DNA of 64,000 bases from Pedobacter yonginensis (GTDB taxonomy: Bacteria > Bacteroidota > Bacteroidia > Sphingobacteriales > Sphingobacteriaceae). The stretch lies in contig NZ_QGNZ01000004.1 of the NCBI RefSeq assembly GCF_003173595.1, positions 62,001 through 126,000 on the forward strand, given 5' to 3'. Under the pieces are notes generated by a model that searched no databases, was not told where the DNA came from, and was given only the letters and a program-made list of their open reading frames with translations. Shown piece after piece: positions 62,769-64,000 of the stretch (position 1 is its first letter; the number at the start of each line of letters is the position of its first letter). The position numbers and the translations under genes were made by a program.

Positions 62769-64000
62769 CTATTTAATTGCATATTTCCTTTCTCTTTGTT
62801 TGAAAGCCTCTCCCCCTCCCTCCAAAATATCGGTTACATGCTCCTTTACACCTTGCCGATGTAAAATGTTCGTACCATTATTAGTGAAGCTATGTTCTAA
62901 AGAACCATTCACATATTCAAACCTCATTTGATTGGTCTCTACCGTATTACTTTGCCCTGCTTGATTTGCAATAATAATATTTTCGCTGTCTGTAGCAACA
63001 ACTAGATTTGCGTTATGTGAAACGATAATAATTTGTCGTTCCTTTTTTTTGTTTTTAATCATTTGACACAGCAGATCATATATGGTTCTATTATCGAGAT
63101 TATCTTCAGGCTGATCTATCAAAATTGGATATTCTGCAGAACTAATCTGTAAGAACAAGATTAATAGAACAGTACCTTTTTTGCCCGGAGACATTGTTAA
63201 TAGATTATCGAGTTTATACGTTACTGTATAATCTATTTCAAACTCATCTTTGATCAGGCCGCGAAGTATACTTTCAAAATCAATATTTAATTTGAGTGGG
63301 ATCTGTATTTCTGAGCTTATAATTAATTTGTCATCCACTACCCGTATAGGTAGTGCCGTTATCTTTAATAGCTCCCCATAGTCTAAGAACCCATTTTTAA
63401 ACAGGGAATTGAAAAAATGATCCCTCGATATCGCTGATTTGTTTGCAAAATCAAATAACGGTTGTTGCTGATCTTTATATATTAGTTCCGCACTTAATTT
63501 AATCTCTGATCCAATTTCACTCTTTGTCGAATTGATAGTAGAGACAAGGCTTTTATACTCTTCGAATCTTTCGCTCAAAAACCTCACAAGTTGAGCTCTT
63601 GTACTTTCGTAATCTTTTGATAATTCTTTAAGCTGTTTTTCAAGATTCTCGGAGAATTCCTTTTTCTTTGTTTCTGCTTGTAATTGTAGCGTAAGCTTTT
63701 TGAGCTCTTCCTGCCCTGCAATTTTTCCGAGGTAGGGGCCGAGCGAGATATTTAAAGCGGCGATTTCTAAAATAAGATCAGACTTTTGTTTTGCAGTATT
63801 AATCTTTTCGACCTCTTCTTTGAAATTCTTAATTAAAGTTTTATAATCTACCATTAATCTCTGTTTGATCTTCTTTAGTCCAACAGGTATTTCAGTGACT
63901 TCGTCAAGTAAACGGTCTATTTGTCCTTTCATAAAAGTGGTTTCCTCTTCCTGTTTACCAAGGAGATTGACCATATTTGCCAAAAGTTCAGCCTCAATTT
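62769..64000 (-). CDS. SMC-like/TrlF-type ATPase, C-terminal part (5' end outside window)
   Basis: At least 410 residues; the frame is open to the window edge, so the N-terminal P-loop part lies beyond it. A long coiled coil spans about two thirds of what is seen. The C-terminal ATPase half has SPGKKGTVLLILFLQIS (signature-type motif), then PILIDQPEDNLDN as Walker B and D-loop, and RQIIIVSHNANLVVATDSE as the switch His region. This is the pattern of large SMC/ABC-type ATPases such as the TrlF-like family. The last ~60 residues have a Lys/Arg-rich end. It forms an operon with the RES gene (8-base gap). Confidence 0.85.
   Translation of the reverse strand, partial: IEAELLANMVNLLGKQEEETTFMKGQIDRLLDEVTEIPVGLKKIKQRLMVDYKTLIKNFKEEVEKINTAKQKSDLILEIAALNISLGPYLGKIAGQEELKKLTLQLQAETKKKEFSENLEKQLKELSKDYESTRAQLVRFLSERFEEYKSLVSTINSTKSEIGSEIKLSAELIYKDQQQPLFDFANKSAISRDHFFNSLFKNGFLDYGELLKITALPIRVVDDKLIISSEIQIPLKLNIDFESILRGLIKDEFEIDYTVTYKLDNLLTMSPGKKGTVLLILFLQISSAEYPILIDQPEDNLDNRTIYDLLCQMIKNKKKERQIIIVSHNANLVVATDSENIIIANQAGQSNTVETNQMRFEYVNGSLEHSFTNNGTNILHRQGVKEHVTDILEGGGEAFKQRERKYAIK

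Noticed and set aside
1-64000. CRISPR array, tRNA, rRNA or intact insertion sequence
   Set aside because: No regularly spaced repeats, cloverleaf-like sequence with CCA context, or transposase were recognised on either strand.

Overview
This window comes from a Bacteroidota genome, most likely Sphingobacteriaceae (Pedobacter or Mucilaginibacter type). The signs are two SusC/SusD pairs, lipoproteins with Cys lipoboxes, A/T-rich start regions without Shine-Dalgarno sequences, TAnnTTTG-type -7 boxes, RteC, and CTnDOT-style Mob and Tra proteins. No rRNA, tRNA, CRISPR array, intact insertion sequence or integrase was seen.

Layout. (1) 1-12.4 kb is AT-rich chromosome: the end of a SusC/SusD locus, an AraC regulator, a di-haem cytochrome, an NmrA-like protein, a serine hydrolase and a GNAT enzyme. 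From 9.4 to about 12.1 kb follows a graveyard of decayed genes. (2) 12.4-16.2 kb is a mobilisation module: candidate oriT hairpins, relaxosome protein, relaxase and VirD4-type coupling protein. (3) 16.8-28.4 kb is cargo or embedded chromosome: a lipoprotein/outer-membrane pair, a LytS-type kinase, a frameshifted LytTR regulator and, between these two, a Thr-rich RiPP-like peptide. A Crp-type regulator, a MauE/DoxX protein, a DUF6520-like protein and a TlpA-SusC-SusD operon follow; the operon is preceded by a strongly structured leader. (4) 28.9-46.0 kb is a defence island. It holds an XRE/PD-(D/E)XK module, an HNH-type pair, a NUC nuclease/zincin pair, an HTH/DUF3800 pair, a Pif1-like helicase and a six-gene Argonaute operon. 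(5) 46.1-48.5 kb carries a putative lipoprotein effector with a possible immunity gene and a Crp regulator. (6) 48.7-61.3 kb is the conjugation operon, rteC then traE, F, G, I, J, K, L, M and accessory genes. (7) 61.4-64.0 kb holds a histone H1-like gene and, on the minus strand, a second defence candidate: an ATPase plus a frameshifted RES-domain gene.

The most interesting unit is 39.15-45.65 kb. An autoregulated XRE repressor heads a tightly packed operon encoding a Cas4/AddB-like Fe-S nuclease, a full-length prokaryotic Argonaute with an apparently intact DEDD tetrad, a small helical protein, a HELGH metallopeptidase-like protein and a subtilisin without a signal peptide. A Pif1-like helicase lies directly upstream. 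The 31.1-46.0 kb block is bounded by two roughly 115 bp direct repeats, with a third partial copy at 29.5 kb, which suggests cassette-like acquisition.

The mobile element looks rearranged: mob and tra are separated by 32 kb of cargo, and no TraN, TraO or integrase is visible. All family assignments come from motif recognition by eye; no database search was run.
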